Source: a virus
Direction: 5' to 3' (one strand)
Length of the DNA: 64,000 nucleotides
IMG/VR virus record: IMGVR_UViG_3300031344_000002
Location: 154,382-218,381 of that record
Position numbers and translations under genes: made by a program. The notes below the pieces were generated by a model. That model was given only the letters and a program-made list of their open reading frames with translations. It was not told the DNA's origin and ran no database searches. Shown in pieces: positions 1-7,599 of the stretch (within the stretch, counting starts at the first letter, position 1; each line of letters starts with the position of its first letter).

Positions 1-330
1 AATACTTATAAAGTAAATCATTGTAATTCTTGTGGTAATGAATGGGAAATGTATAAAACCAAACCAATTTCACGAACTAATATATTAAATGTTGCTTTTA
101 AATATTTGAAAGAAATATTGGAAGACCCAGAAAAAAATAAACAAGATTATAAAATGGAAGCCATACAGGTTTTTGAAAATTCATATGCAGAAACATTGTA
201 TGAACTTAATGTATGGGTGAGAACTGATATTAAATTATCTGTTTTAAGAAAACATTATAAATCAGTATATGACAAATATATATTTCCACAAGTTTCTCAA
301 TCATTTGTTGATAAATATATTAAAGAATGA
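1..330 (+). CDS. 5'-truncated small zinc-ribbon protein
   Basis: The frame is open from the first base of the window, so the true start lies upstream. The first visible residues include CNSCG (bases 22-36), half of a zinc ribbon whose other Cys pair is probably outside the window. The rest (ISRTNILNVAFKYLKEILED...) looks helical. An internal Met at base 49 could start a shorter protein but would drop the Cys pair. No family recognised. Confidence 0.75.
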   Translation, partial: NTYKVNHCNSCGNEWEMYKTKPISRTNILNVAFKYLKEILEDPEKNKQDYKMEAIQVFENSYAETLYELNVWVRTDIKLSVLRKHYKSVYDKYIFPQVSQSFVDKYIKE

Positions 331-366
331 TAATATTGAAATAATAATATTTAAAAATAATTTTTT

Positions 367-780
367 ATGGAAAATAAAGAAATAAAGATTAACGTACCTG
401 ATGGGTTTGAAATTGATAAAGATAATTCTACTTTTGAATTAATTAAATTCAAACCTGTTGTAAATAAAGAAGATAATAAATCCAAAGAAATGTCGGATTT
501 ATTATTCTCAATGTTTAATAACACTGTGTGCAAAATTACTGGTGAAAAAGAAATAACTTATTATAAATTAAATGGATATAATCCAAATTCTGATGATAAT
601 GAGTGGTTATTTCAACAGGATTGGAAAAACGGTAGATTATGGGTAAAATATTCACTTATTTGGAAGGTTTTTGAAGAAAGATTTGGTCTTAACTACGACC
701 AAATCAGAGATTTCATTCAAGATTGGGTGGAAACCAACCTAAATTGGAAGGGTTTAACACCAATTCAAGGCGGATATTGA
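367..780 (+). CDS. Small phage protein whose 3' end is a CRISPR repeat
   Basis: This 137-residue protein begins MENKEIKINVPDGFEIDKDNSTFE, a start I recognise from small hypothetical proteins of Bacteroidetes phages and prophages; its function is unknown. The last part of the frame (DWVETNLNWKGLTP) is the translation of the first CRISPR repeat (726-761), and the stop TGA lies inside spacer 1. The natural C-terminus was therefore probably replaced when the array arose here. A 57-base relic of the same gene start (MENETKTNIPDGFEF) precedes the decayed array at 52.8 kb, so gene start and repeat moved or were copied together. Seen: the frame and the overlap. Inferred: that the upstream gene serves as leader. 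Confidence 0.75.
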   Translation: MENKEIKINVPDGFEIDKDNSTFELIKFKPVVNKEDNKSKEMSDLLFSMFNNTVCKITGEKEITYYKLNGYNPNSDDNEWLFQQDWKNGRLWVKYSLIWKVFEERFGLNYDQIRDFIQDWVETNLNWKGLTPIQGGY

Positions 781-959
781 CGACAGCAAAAGGTGGAAAC
801 CAACCTAAATTGGAAGGGTTTAACACCGTTGCCAGTAATGCCCTTGCGGAACTATATGGTGGAAACCAACCTAAATTGGAAGGGTTTAACACCAGAAAAG
901 GATAACTGGTTTTCCTATTGTTTGGTGGAAACCAACCTAAATTGGAAGGGTTTAACACC
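726..959 (+). CRISPR. CRISPR mini-array: 4 repeats of 36, 3 spacers of 30
   Basis: Four identical 36-base repeats (GGTGGAAACC...GGGTTTAACACC) occupy 726-761, 792-827, 858-893 and 924-959. The spacers at 762-791, 828-857 and 894-923 are all different and each exactly 30 bases. The repeat ends GGTG/CACC are complementary. The 36/30 geometry and the core TTGGAAGGG resemble type VI-B (Cas13b) direct repeats, which typically begin GTTG, end ACAAC and have a TTTTGGAGGG-like core; this is from memory, not a search. No cas gene lies in the window, so the array would need a host or distant effector. Spacers 1 and 2 are clearly GC-richer than the surroundings, as expected for foreign DNA. The array lies just after and partly inside the gene at 367-780. 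Confidence 0.93.
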
Positions 960-986
960 AGATAAATAAATTAATAAGAAAAAATT

Positions 987-1163
987 ATGAATAAAATTAT
1001 ATTAAAAATAATTGATAAAAAAATAGTTGAAAAGGATTTCAGTTTGATAACTAAAAAGTTTGAAACTATTGAAGAACAAATTATAGAAACGAAAAAAATG
1101 TATGAATTTGAGAATGATAAAATTCAAATGAATAAAATTATTAAACAAATAAAAAAAATATAA
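987..1163 (+). CDS. Small charged helical protein
   Basis: A 58-residue frame starting MNKIILKIIDKKIVEK, rich in Lys, Ile and Glu with probable coiled-coil character. It starts 27 bases after the CRISPR array and ends 10 bases before the next gene, in the same direction, so it may share the array transcript. No family recognised. Confidence 0.6.
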   Translation: MNKIILKIIDKKIVEKDFSLITKKFETIEEQIIETKKMYEFENDKIQMNKIIKQIKKI

Positions 1164-1173
1164 AATTAAAACT

Positions 1174-1551
1174 ATGCAATATCCTTTTGAATTTAGAGAA
1201 TTATTATTAACTGATTTACTTCTTAAAGAATTTGGATTTGTTAAATGGACAGATGATTGTGGAGATTCTAATCATTGTTCAATAACACTTGCAGGGGTGA
1301 AAATTGAAATTCATGAGACCGATGAATTAAGTGATGGTGGTGTAGGTAGTTATGCAGAACCTGAATATTCTTCTGCACATTTTACTGATAAAAATTTTTA
1401 TCCAATATATTTTCTTCATGATTTATATGAATATATGATATCATTTAAAAATGAAGATGTTATATCAGAATTTTTAAAATTATGTAAAAAGAATAATATG
1501 TATAATTATATTGAAACATATATTAATTATAAAACAACATCAAAAAAATAA
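1174..1551 (+). CDS. Hypothetical acidic protein, 125 aa
   Basis: Starts MQYPFEFRELLLTDLLLKEF. A stretch near residues 24-35 (KWTDDCGDSNHC) carries two Cys and a His. Conserved-looking but not assigned to a family. The start ATG follows an A-rich leader (AAATTAAAACTATG), the usual pattern of this window. Confidence 0.8.
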   Translation: MQYPFEFRELLLTDLLLKEFGFVKWTDDCGDSNHCSITLAGVKIEIHETDELSDGGVGSYAEPEYSSAHFTDKNFYPIYFLHDLYEYMISFKNEDVISEFLKLCKKNNMYNYIETYINYKTTSKK

Positions 1552-1575
1552 CTTTAAATGTTTAGTTTATGAAAA

Positions 1576-2112
1576 GTGGCTATAAAAAGAAAACCCAAAC
1601 AAAAACTTATATCAACAATTGAAATTGAAGTAGCAATTGCAGAACTTTTTGATGTAAGAAAACACATAATTGTTCCAAATATTTCTTGGGGTTTTAATTC
1701 GCACGAAATGGACATGGCACTAATAGCTAAAACAGGTTTCTTAAAAGAAATTGAAATAAAAATAAGTAAATCTGATTTTATAAAAGATTTTAAAAAAAAT
1801 CATCATCATGTTGATAGATTTCATAGAATTAATCAATTTTATTATGCAATGCCATTATATTTATATGAAAAAGTTAAAGAATTAATACCTGAAGATGCTG
1901 GAATTATAACATGCAATAATATTGAATATAGGTCAGGATTTTATGTACGAACAACAATTTTAAGACAAGCAACAAAAATTAAAGATAGTAGAAAACTTAC
2001 TGTTGAAGAACAATTAAATATAGCTAGATTAGGTACAATGAGGATTTTTAAATTAAAAAGAAAATTAATTGTATTAAATAATGACATAAAAAATTTAAAA
2101 ATAGTCAAATAA
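1576..2112 (+). CDS. PD-(D/E)XK nuclease-like protein (MmcB-like)
   Basis: A 178-residue protein. The order DVRKHIIVPNISWGF, then EMDMALIAKTG, then KEIEIKISKSDFIKDF matches the nuclease core of MmcB-like PD-(D/E)XK proteins: an Asp on one strand, then E-x-K on the next, then a conserved S-x-x-D-F. The likely active residues are the Asp of EMDMAL and the Glu and Lys of EIEIK. The start is GTG at 1576, because a stop lies in frame at 1570 and the only nearby ATG (1569) is in another frame and ends quickly. Role inferred: DNA repair or degradation. Confidence 0.65.
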   Translation: MAIKRKPKQKLISTIEIEVAIAELFDVRKHIIVPNISWGFNSHEMDMALIAKTGFLKEIEIKISKSDFIKDFKKNHHHVDRFHRINQFYYAMPLYLYEKVKELIPEDAGIITCNNIEYRSGFYVRTTILRQATKIKDSRKLTVEEQLNIARLGTMRIFKLKRKLIVLNNDIKNLKIVK

Positions 2113-2127
2113 TTAAAAATAAATAAC

Positions 2128-2135
2128 TATCTTTG
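2128..2135 (+). promoter_or_regulatory. Host-type -7 box TATCTTTG
   Basis: TATCTTTG fits the Bacteroidetes -7 consensus TAnnTTTG and lies 19 bases before the ATG at 2154. No clear -33 TTG is visible at the expected distance, so this is a weaker call. Confidence 0.45.
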
Positions 2136-2153
2136 TGTTTTAAATTTTAAATT

Positions 2154-2720
2154 ATGAATGACAAAACAATTTGGAATTATTTCTATGAATGGATTGATTA
2201 CCCACAAGAAGTAGCACATAACCCAATTCCTTATGGAACTGTTTGGTGTTATATATCTTCAACATTTTTAAATGGATTTATTAATTATGTTACTCCAATT
2301 AAATGTTATTTAATTGATAGATATACACCAAATAATGAAAAAGTTGATGATAATCATACAAAAGGCGAATTAAAACAGAAAATTTTATATGGCGAAAATG
2401 AAATGTTTCATACCGAATTAAATTGTTTTAGAGACGATATTGTTATTCTTGCTGAAATTGATGCAGAAGATTATGATTCTAATAATAATAAATTAAATAA
2501 ATTTATGTTTTTTTATTTTGATGAAGATGTTTCGGATTGTTGTATTGGTAAATTTGAAACTAATGATTCGAAAGAAGAAGTTATACAATCAATAATTAAT
2601 TGGTTGGAAAGAGAAAAATTAAATAATATTGGTAGAACAGTTAAAGAACATACTGAGAGTGGAATTATTAATTATACTGAACTTCCATTATCTTTTATCA
2701 AAGGTTGGGTTAAATTTTAA
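2154..2720 (+). CDS. Hypothetical protein, 188 aa
   Basis: Starts MNDKTIWNYFYEWIDYPQEVAHN. Acidic and rich in aromatics, with no signal peptide or membrane segment. A possible host-type promoter lies 19 bases upstream and the Nudix gene follows after 12 bases, so the two may be co-transcribed. No family recognised. Confidence 0.85.
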   Translation: MNDKTIWNYFYEWIDYPQEVAHNPIPYGTVWCYISSTFLNGFINYVTPIKCYLIDRYTPNNEKVDDNHTKGELKQKILYGENEMFHTELNCFRDDIVILAEIDAEDYDSNNNKLNKFMFFYFDEDVSDCCIGKFETNDSKEEVIQSIINWLEREKLNNIGRTVKEHTESGIINYTELPLSFIKGWVKF

Positions 2721-2732
2721 TGAATATTAAAA

Positions 2733-3326
2733 ATGGAAATAAAAAAATTTAATAATAGACCAAATGACCATATTATGTATGGTTTTGATTCTCAATCATC
2801 AGATGTTAAAATAAGACAGGATTATTGGATAAGCAGGTCTGTTACTACAGTTGGTATTGTATTTGTAATTCCTTCATTTAGTGATATGCAGATTCTTATT
2901 ACTCAAAGGTCAAATAAAATGCGTGACGAAAAAAATAAATATTGTTTACCTTGTGGTTACGTTGATTGGAATGAAACAATTTTTGAATCAATGATAAGAG
3001 AAGTTTACGAAGAAACTAGTTTATATCTTCCAGATTATAAAGATTTGTTAATTACAAATTATAATGAAAAACCAATAGAAATTAGGGATAATCCGGGTAA
3101 TCATCTTCAAAATATATCATTTATATATCTTTCAGTATATGATTTTACTAAAAATAATGAACGTTTTCCAATTGAAATTGAAAAATATTCAGATAAAGAA
3201 ACAAAATTAGTTAAATGGATATCACTTAATAATTTTTATAATAGTTATGATAAAGAACTTAATTGGGCTTTTGGTCATAACGAAACAATAAAAAGAGCAA
3301 TTGAATTTTATAAAATAAATGAATAA
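2733..3326 (+). CDS. Nudix hydrolase
   Basis: A 197-residue Nudix-fold protein. The Nudix box is complete in pattern from about residue 74: G-Y-V-D-W-N-E, seven residues, then REVYEETS (GX5EX7REUXEE). The usual Gly after the EE-x motif is Ser. The REVYEE glutamates would bind the catalytic Mg2+. Substrate unknown; family members cleave NDP-X compounds such as ADP-ribose, NADH or oxidised nucleotides. It is one of two Nudix genes here (the other at 30805-31242). A gap of 3 bases separates it from the next gene. Confidence 0.85.
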   Translation: MEIKKFNNRPNDHIMYGFDSQSSDVKIRQDYWISRSVTTVGIVFVIPSFSDMQILITQRSNKMRDEKNKYCLPCGYVDWNETIFESMIREVYEETSLYLPDYKDLLITNYNEKPIEIRDNPGNHLQNISFIYLSVYDFTKNNERFPIEIEKYSDKETKLVKWISLNNFYNSYDKELNWAFGHNETIKRAIEFYKINE

Positions 3327-3329
3327 AAT

Positions 3330-3983
3330 ATGACTAATTTTAATTCTGATATAGATTGGATTGCTAATAAAATAGCAACAAAACCTATAAATGAAAACAC
3401 AAGAATGGAATTTTTAAATGATGTCAATAATTTAAAATATAGAATTATTTGTTATTTTGAAAATCATATTAATATTGATGATATTAAATTTAATGGATTA
3501 GATGAATATAAGATAAATCCTGCTGATTTATATACTGCTTGTCTAATTAATAAACTTGAACCATTTTCAACTGTTGTAAATAAGAAAGATTATATTGATT
3601 TTATTGGTGGAATTAGAGTTAGAAAAATTGGAGAAATAAATACATATAATTGTGCTAACTTTGATAATTTTTCAATTAAATATTATAATCCATATCAATT
3701 AACTAGATTTGAATATTATTTAATTGAAAATAACAATAGTGATTTTTATGATAATATGGAATATGGACGTTTTTTAAATGAATGGCTTTTTTATTATCGG
3801 TTTCCGTTTACAACAAAATGTAAAGTTTATTTATTATCTGATTATAAAGATATTGGATTTTATTGCAAGGGATTTTGTGATTTAATTGTAATTGATAAAC
3901 TAACCAATGTCGAAAATTTCAAGAAATTTAAAGAAACTTGGGATTATAAAATAATTGAATTTCACGATAATTTGAATTTTTAA
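3330..3983 (+). CDS. Hypothetical protein, 217 aa
   Basis: Starts MTNFNSDIDWIANKIATKP. Rich in Asn, Tyr and Phe, soluble, with no motif I recognise. It follows the Nudix gene with only 3 bases between and is probably co-transcribed with it. Confidence 0.85.
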   Translation: MTNFNSDIDWIANKIATKPINENTRMEFLNDVNNLKYRIICYFENHINIDDIKFNGLDEYKINPADLYTACLINKLEPFSTVVNKKDYIDFIGGIRVRKIGEINTYNCANFDNFSIKYYNPYQLTRFEYYLIENNNSDFYDNMEYGRFLNEWLFYYRFPFTTKCKVYLLSDYKDIGFYCKGFCDLIVIDKLTNVENFKKFKETWDYKIIEFHDNLNF

Positions 3984-3988
3984 AAATT

Positions 3989-4447
3989 ATGTTACAAATT
4001 TTTGATGAAGAATATTCAAATTTACAGCCAGTAATACCGGAAAAAAATGCTGTTGCTGTTTTTAAGATTAAATGTGCAAAAATGGCATTTCAACATCTAC
4101 GTATGGATTTTGTTATAGCATTAAATGAAAAAACTAATAAATTTGCATATTGTTTTAGTGTAAAAGAATGTGAAGATTTTTTTAGTGAATATAATGAAAG
4201 TATTTTTAAAGTAGATGATAGAGTTATGGCTTTTGATGGTGTTGAATGGTCAAAAACTGGTGATTCACCAGAAGGAAATGATAAATTTTATAAACCTGCA
4301 ACAGTAAAATTTATTAGAATTGATAAAATGTCTGGAAGATGGCTTGCTGATATTATTTTCGATTTTGAACAAAAAGATAAAATATTAAGTAGAGGTCATT
4401 TTCAAGATGGATTAAAATTGATTTCTATTGATTATGATAAAATTTAA
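3989..4447 (+). CDS. Hypothetical protein, 152 aa
   Basis: Starts MLQIFDEEYSNLQPVIPEKNAVAVF. The middle (VDDRVMAFDGVEWSKTG and the following beta-rich segment) suggests a small barrel, but I cannot name a family. Five bases separate it from the preceding gene. Confidence 0.8.
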   Translation: MLQIFDEEYSNLQPVIPEKNAVAVFKIKCAKMAFQHLRMDFVIALNEKTNKFAYCFSVKECEDFFSEYNESIFKVDDRVMAFDGVEWSKTGDSPEGNDKFYKPATVKFIRIDKMSGRWLADIIFDFEQKDKILSRGHFQDGLKLISIDYDKI

Positions 4448-4461
4448 ATAAAATTAAAACT

Positions 4462-4980
4462 ATGAAAAACAAAGAATTGTCAATAAGAGAAATGGTTATT
4501 AAAGCAAATATAGCTTATTTAGATGGAAAAACATTTAAAGATAGATGGAACGAAGAAGATATCACCGATGCTGCTTTAATACGTGAAATAATAATTAATA
4601 ATGAAAATAAATATTATGTTGAAAATTTTAAAGGTGGTATTTTATCTCTTAGAACAAAAATAAAAGAATCTCCAATAACCGAAAAAACTTTATTATCTTT
4701 GGGTTTTGAAAGAGAAGATGTTTCTGCAGAAGAATCGGGTGATGAACCATATTTTTACTTTATATATAATTTAAAAAACGAAAGAGCAATACTAATTTCA
4801 TGTGCAAATGATGAATGTAAAGATTATCCTTATAATGATGATAATGCTGATATAGATTATGATAGTAGATGTAATAATTATACGGTTGAATTCTTTAATG
4901 AAGAAGATGCTGGATATATCGATAATGCAAATGTTCTTGAAAGTTTAGTTAATGCTTTAAAATCTTTGAAAAATAACTAA
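4462..4980 (+). CDS. Hypothetical acidic protein upstream of the helicase
   Basis: A 172-residue protein starting MKNKELSIREMVIKANIAYLDG. Two Cys lie in CANDECKDYPYNDD. Its stop TAA (4978-4980) shares one base with the helicase ATG (4980), so the two genes are translationally coupled; a helper role for the helicase is possible but not shown. Confidence 0.85.
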   Translation: MKNKELSIREMVIKANIAYLDGKTFKDRWNEEDITDAALIREIIINNENKYYVENFKGGILSLRTKIKESPITEKTLLSLGFEREDVSAEESGDEPYFYFIYNLKNERAILISCANDECKDYPYNDDNADIDYDSRCNNYTVEFFNEEDAGYIDNANVLESLVNALKSLKNN

Positions 4981-6464
4981 TGAGCGAAGAATTAATAACA
5001 GATGATGATATTTTAAGTTTCTTAGATGAAGAACCTGAAGAAAAAGTAACGGATAATCAATTATTACTTTCTTCAGGTAAACTTATTACTTTCAATGACC
5101 AACAATTCGAAGCAATTAATAAAATTAAGAAATGGCTTAAAGAGAAAGATAAAACGTTCTTTACACTGGAAGGACAGGCTGGCAGTGGAAAATCGACAAT
5201 TATTAAAAAAATTTTGGATGATTATCGATATGGTGTTGTAGTGTCAGCACCCACGCACAAAGCTAGGAAGGTAATTGAGGATTTTACTGGAATACAAAGT
5301 AAAACTATTCATTCTTTGCTTGGATTAAAACCGGATTGTGAAATTGAGGCGTACAATCCTAACGACCCTAAATTTGCACCAATTGCCCCCTCAAGAATTA
5401 CGGAATATAATTGGGTCATTGTCGATGAAGCGTCACAAATAAATAATGAACTTTTTGAACTTATTAAAGAAAAAGTAAATGATAGTAGAACAAAAATATT
5501 ATTTATGGGAGATGCGTGTCAATGTCCGCCTGTTGGTGAAAAGATTTCGGTTATTTTTAATCAATTAGATATTGAAATTTTTACACTTAATAAAATTGAA
5601 AGACAAAATGTTGGAAATCCATTAATTTTATTATTTAATATATTAAGAAATAATTTAAGCTCAATTGATGGTGGATTTGAAAGAAAAACAAATGTAAATA
5701 AGAAAGGGGAGGGCATAATATTTACGGTTGATAAAAAAGAATTTCGTAAAGCAATGCTTGAGAAATTTTGTTCGGAAGAATTTCAAAAAAATGACGATTT
5801 TTGTAAAACGATTGCATGGAAAAATGATACAGTCATGGCATCAAATAAAATAATTAGAACAGCAATTTTTGGTAATAATACTGAAATTATTAATATTAAC
5901 GAATTATTATTTGGTTACAGAACCATAATGGATGAAAAACAAAGATATAATATTATTGAAAATTCTGCTGATTATCGGGTGGTTGAAAAATCAAATTTAG
6001 AAGAAAATGAATATGGTATAAATGGATATCGTGTAAAATTAAAAGAAGACCTTGCCAGAGGAAAATTTAAATTTCAAGATGTTTTTATTATAAATTCAAA
6101 TAATCATGAAAATTTACATCTTTATGCTCAAATGCATGATTTCTTTAGAGATATGGCAAAAAATAATAAAAAATTGTGGAATAAATATTATGAATTTCGT
6201 AGACAAAATTTATTAATGGAAACAATTGATAAACATCAAAATGGTCAACTTAGAAGTTCTAAAGATATTATCGTTAAAGACATTTCATATGGATATGCCA
6301 TTACGGGGCATAAGAGTCAGGGAAGCACATATAACACGGTTTTCGTTTTAGAATCTGACATAAAAGATAATTGGATGATTCGTGAGCGAAATCAAATTTT
6401 TTATGTAGCCGTAAGTCGTCCAACAACTTGTGCTTATGTCCTTTGTAATAGAATTGATAAATAA
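4980..6464 (+). CDS. dda: SF1 DNA helicase, Dda/RecD-like
   Basis: A 494-residue superfamily 1 helicase. Motif I (GQAGSGKS) is at about residues 65-72, motif Ia follows (VVSAPTHKARK), motif II is DEAS near residue 148, motif III is LFMGDACQCPPVGE, and the C-terminal UvrD-like part has the motif V/VI pair GHKSQGSTYNTVFV and YVAVSRPTT. This order and length match phage Dda-type 5'-3' helicases, which act in replication start, fork restart and recombination. The acidic N-terminal 40 residues are outside the usual core. Gene symbol by analogy with T4. The only other replication-like gene nearby is the small nuclease at 1576. Confidence 0.9.
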   Translation: MSEELITDDDILSFLDEEPEEKVTDNQLLLSSGKLITFNDQQFEAINKIKKWLKEKDKTFFTLEGQAGSGKSTIIKKILDDYRYGVVVSAPTHKARKVIEDFTGIQSKTIHSLLGLKPDCEIEAYNPNDPKFAPIAPSRITEYNWVIVDEASQINNELFELIKEKVNDSRTKILFMGDACQCPPVGEKISVIFNQLDIEIFTLNKIERQNVGNPLILLFNILRNNLSSIDGGFERKTNVNKKGEGIIFTVDKKEFRKAMLEKFCSEEFQKNDDFCKTIAWKNDTVMASNKIIRTAIFGNNTEIININELLFGYRTIMDEKQRYNIIENSADYRVVEKSNLEENEYGINGYRVKLKEDLARGKFKFQDVFIINSNNHENLHLYAQMHDFFRDMAKNNKKLWNKYYEFRRQNLLMETIDKHQNGQLRSSKDIIVKDISYGYAITGHKSQGSTYNTVFVLESDIKDNWMIRERNQIFYVAVSRPTTCAYVLCNRIDK

Positions 6465-6492
6465 TTATAATTTTAGAAAAGTATTATAATTA

Positions 6493-6519
6493 TGCAACAA
6501 TTTAAATATTTTTTCGTAA
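6493..6519 (+). promoter_or_regulatory. Phage-type promoter element
   Basis: TGCAACA, 13 bases, TTCGTAA: the window-wide TGTAACA-N13-TTCGTAT element with two changes. It lies 35 bases upstream of the Hint-like gene at 6554. Confidence 0.6.
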
Positions 6520-6553
6520 TATTGCATAATATTTAATCTTAATTTAATGTATT

Positions 6554-6754
6554 ATGGATAAAACAATTGAATTAAATGGTGATATAATATCATCGGATGA
6601 ACATGTTTTTACAACCAATAATGGTTTAGTAAAAGCAAAAGAATTAAAAATTGATGATGAAATCATTGGTTTTGATGGAAACACCATAAAAATCACGAAA
6701 ATCATGAAATGTGGTAAAAGACCTGACGCACCAATTATTGGTAATACGATTTAA
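6554..6754 (+). CDS. Free-standing Hint/intein-like fragment
   Basis: A 66-residue protein that reads like the central part of a Hint (hedgehog/intein) domain: DEHVFTTNNGLVKAKELKIDDEI corresponds to the intein block-B pattern D-x-H-x-x-x-T-x-x-G followed by the A-x-x-L-x-x-G-D-x-I strand. The block-A Cys and the C-terminal HN-C/S splice junction are missing, so it cannot be a complete intein. It has its own phage-type promoter, which argues that it is an expressed gene and not only debris. Function unknown. Confidence 0.6.
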   Translation: MDKTIELNGDIISSDEHVFTTNNGLVKAKELKIDDEIIGFDGNTIKITKIMKCGKRPDAPIIGNTI

Positions 6755-6775
6755 AAACATTAATTTAAAAATATC

Positions 6776-7039
6776 ATGGCAAAGAAAAAAACAAAATCAC
6801 TAGAATTACCCAAATATGTGAGTTTAAAAGGAGTTGCAATGCGTTTAACACCACATGAAGAACAGTATTATAGGCATGCTGGTCAATGGGGAGTTTATTA
6901 TAAAATAGTAGATGGAAAAGTATTTTCGAAATGTCCACACTTACCTTGGATACATAATGTTGAATTAATACCAATAACTGAAGAACAATGGAAAATTGAT
7001 AATCAAGGTTATTTACCTAATGACAAAGAGATTGAATAA
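6776..7039 (+). CDS. Hypothetical protein, 87 aa
   Basis: Starts MAKKKTKSLELPKYVSLKGVAMRL. A basic N-terminus is followed by a compact aromatic-rich domain (HAGQWGVYYKIVDGKVFSKC). Lies 21 bases after the Hint-like gene, same direction. No family recognised. Confidence 0.8.
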   Translation: MAKKKTKSLELPKYVSLKGVAMRLTPHEEQYYRHAGQWGVYYKIVDGKVFSKCPHLPWIHNVELIPITEEQWKIDNQGYLPNDKEIE

Positions 7040-7056
7040 ATAATAACATAATAATT

Positions 7057-7542
7057 ATGGAAAGAATAACTGATAAATATGTATTTTTTTATAAATCAAG
7101 AATATCTAATTGGCACATGTGTCAATTTAAGTATAAAGGAATTACATTTTTTAATACCGAACAAGCATTTATGTGGGAAAAAGCAATTTTCTTTGGTGAT
7201 ATGGAAACAGCAAAGAAAATTGTTGAAACTCCAAATCCTGCTGAAAATAAAAAACTTGGTCGCATGGTTAAAAATTTTAATACGGAAAAATGGGATGATG
7301 CTTGTTTTGATTTTATGGTAGCTGTTAATTATGCTAAATTTAGTCAAAACAAATATTCAAAAGAATTGTTATTATCAACTAATGATAAAATACTAGTTGA
7401 AGCGAGTAAATTCGATAAAATATGGGGTATTGGTTTACACTGGAGTGATGATGATGTACTTGATGAAACTAAGTGGCAAGGTAAAAATTTGCTTGGAAAA
7501 GCGTTGATGGTAGTAAGAGAACAATTAAAACAAGAAAATTAA
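7057..7542 (+). CDS. NADAR-family protein (YbiA-like)
   Basis: A 161-residue protein matching the NADAR (DUF1768) family along its whole length: an SNWHMCQFKYKGITFF start, then the family Glu in NTEQAFMWEKA, NKKLGRMVKNF, KFSQN, the LLSTNDKILVEAS stretch, WGIGLHWSDDD, and WQGKNLLGKALM near the end. Family members act on N-glycosidic bonds of ribosides: YbiA works on riboflavin intermediates, and other NADAR proteins remove ADP-ribose from guanine in DNA, countering DarT-type toxins. In a phage the second role is attractive, particularly with the macro-domain protein at 37504-37986, but it is an inference. The downstream gene has its own promoter. Confidence 0.85.
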   Translation: MERITDKYVFFYKSRISNWHMCQFKYKGITFFNTEQAFMWEKAIFFGDMETAKKIVETPNPAENKKLGRMVKNFNTEKWDDACFDFMVAVNYAKFSQNKYSKELLLSTNDKILVEASKFDKIWGIGLHWSDDDVLDETKWQGKNLLGKALMVVREQLKQEN

Positions 7543-7547
7543 AATTT

Positions 7548-7574
7548 TGTAACAATTTCAATAATTATTCGTAT
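7548..7574 (+). promoter_or_regulatory. Phage-type promoter element
   Basis: TGTAACA, 13 bases, TTCGTAT, extending to TTCGTATAATTGC. It lies 25 bases before the ATG at 7600. Confidence 0.7.
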
Positions 7575-7599
7575 AATTGCAATATTAATTAAAGTAATT

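Noticed and set aside
713-958. A minus-strand frame across the CRISPR array with repeated LNPSNLGWFPP
   Set aside because: It is the translation of the repeats themselves; the 36+30 unit is 66 bases, a multiple of three, so any frame without a stop in the repeat stays open. Not a gene.
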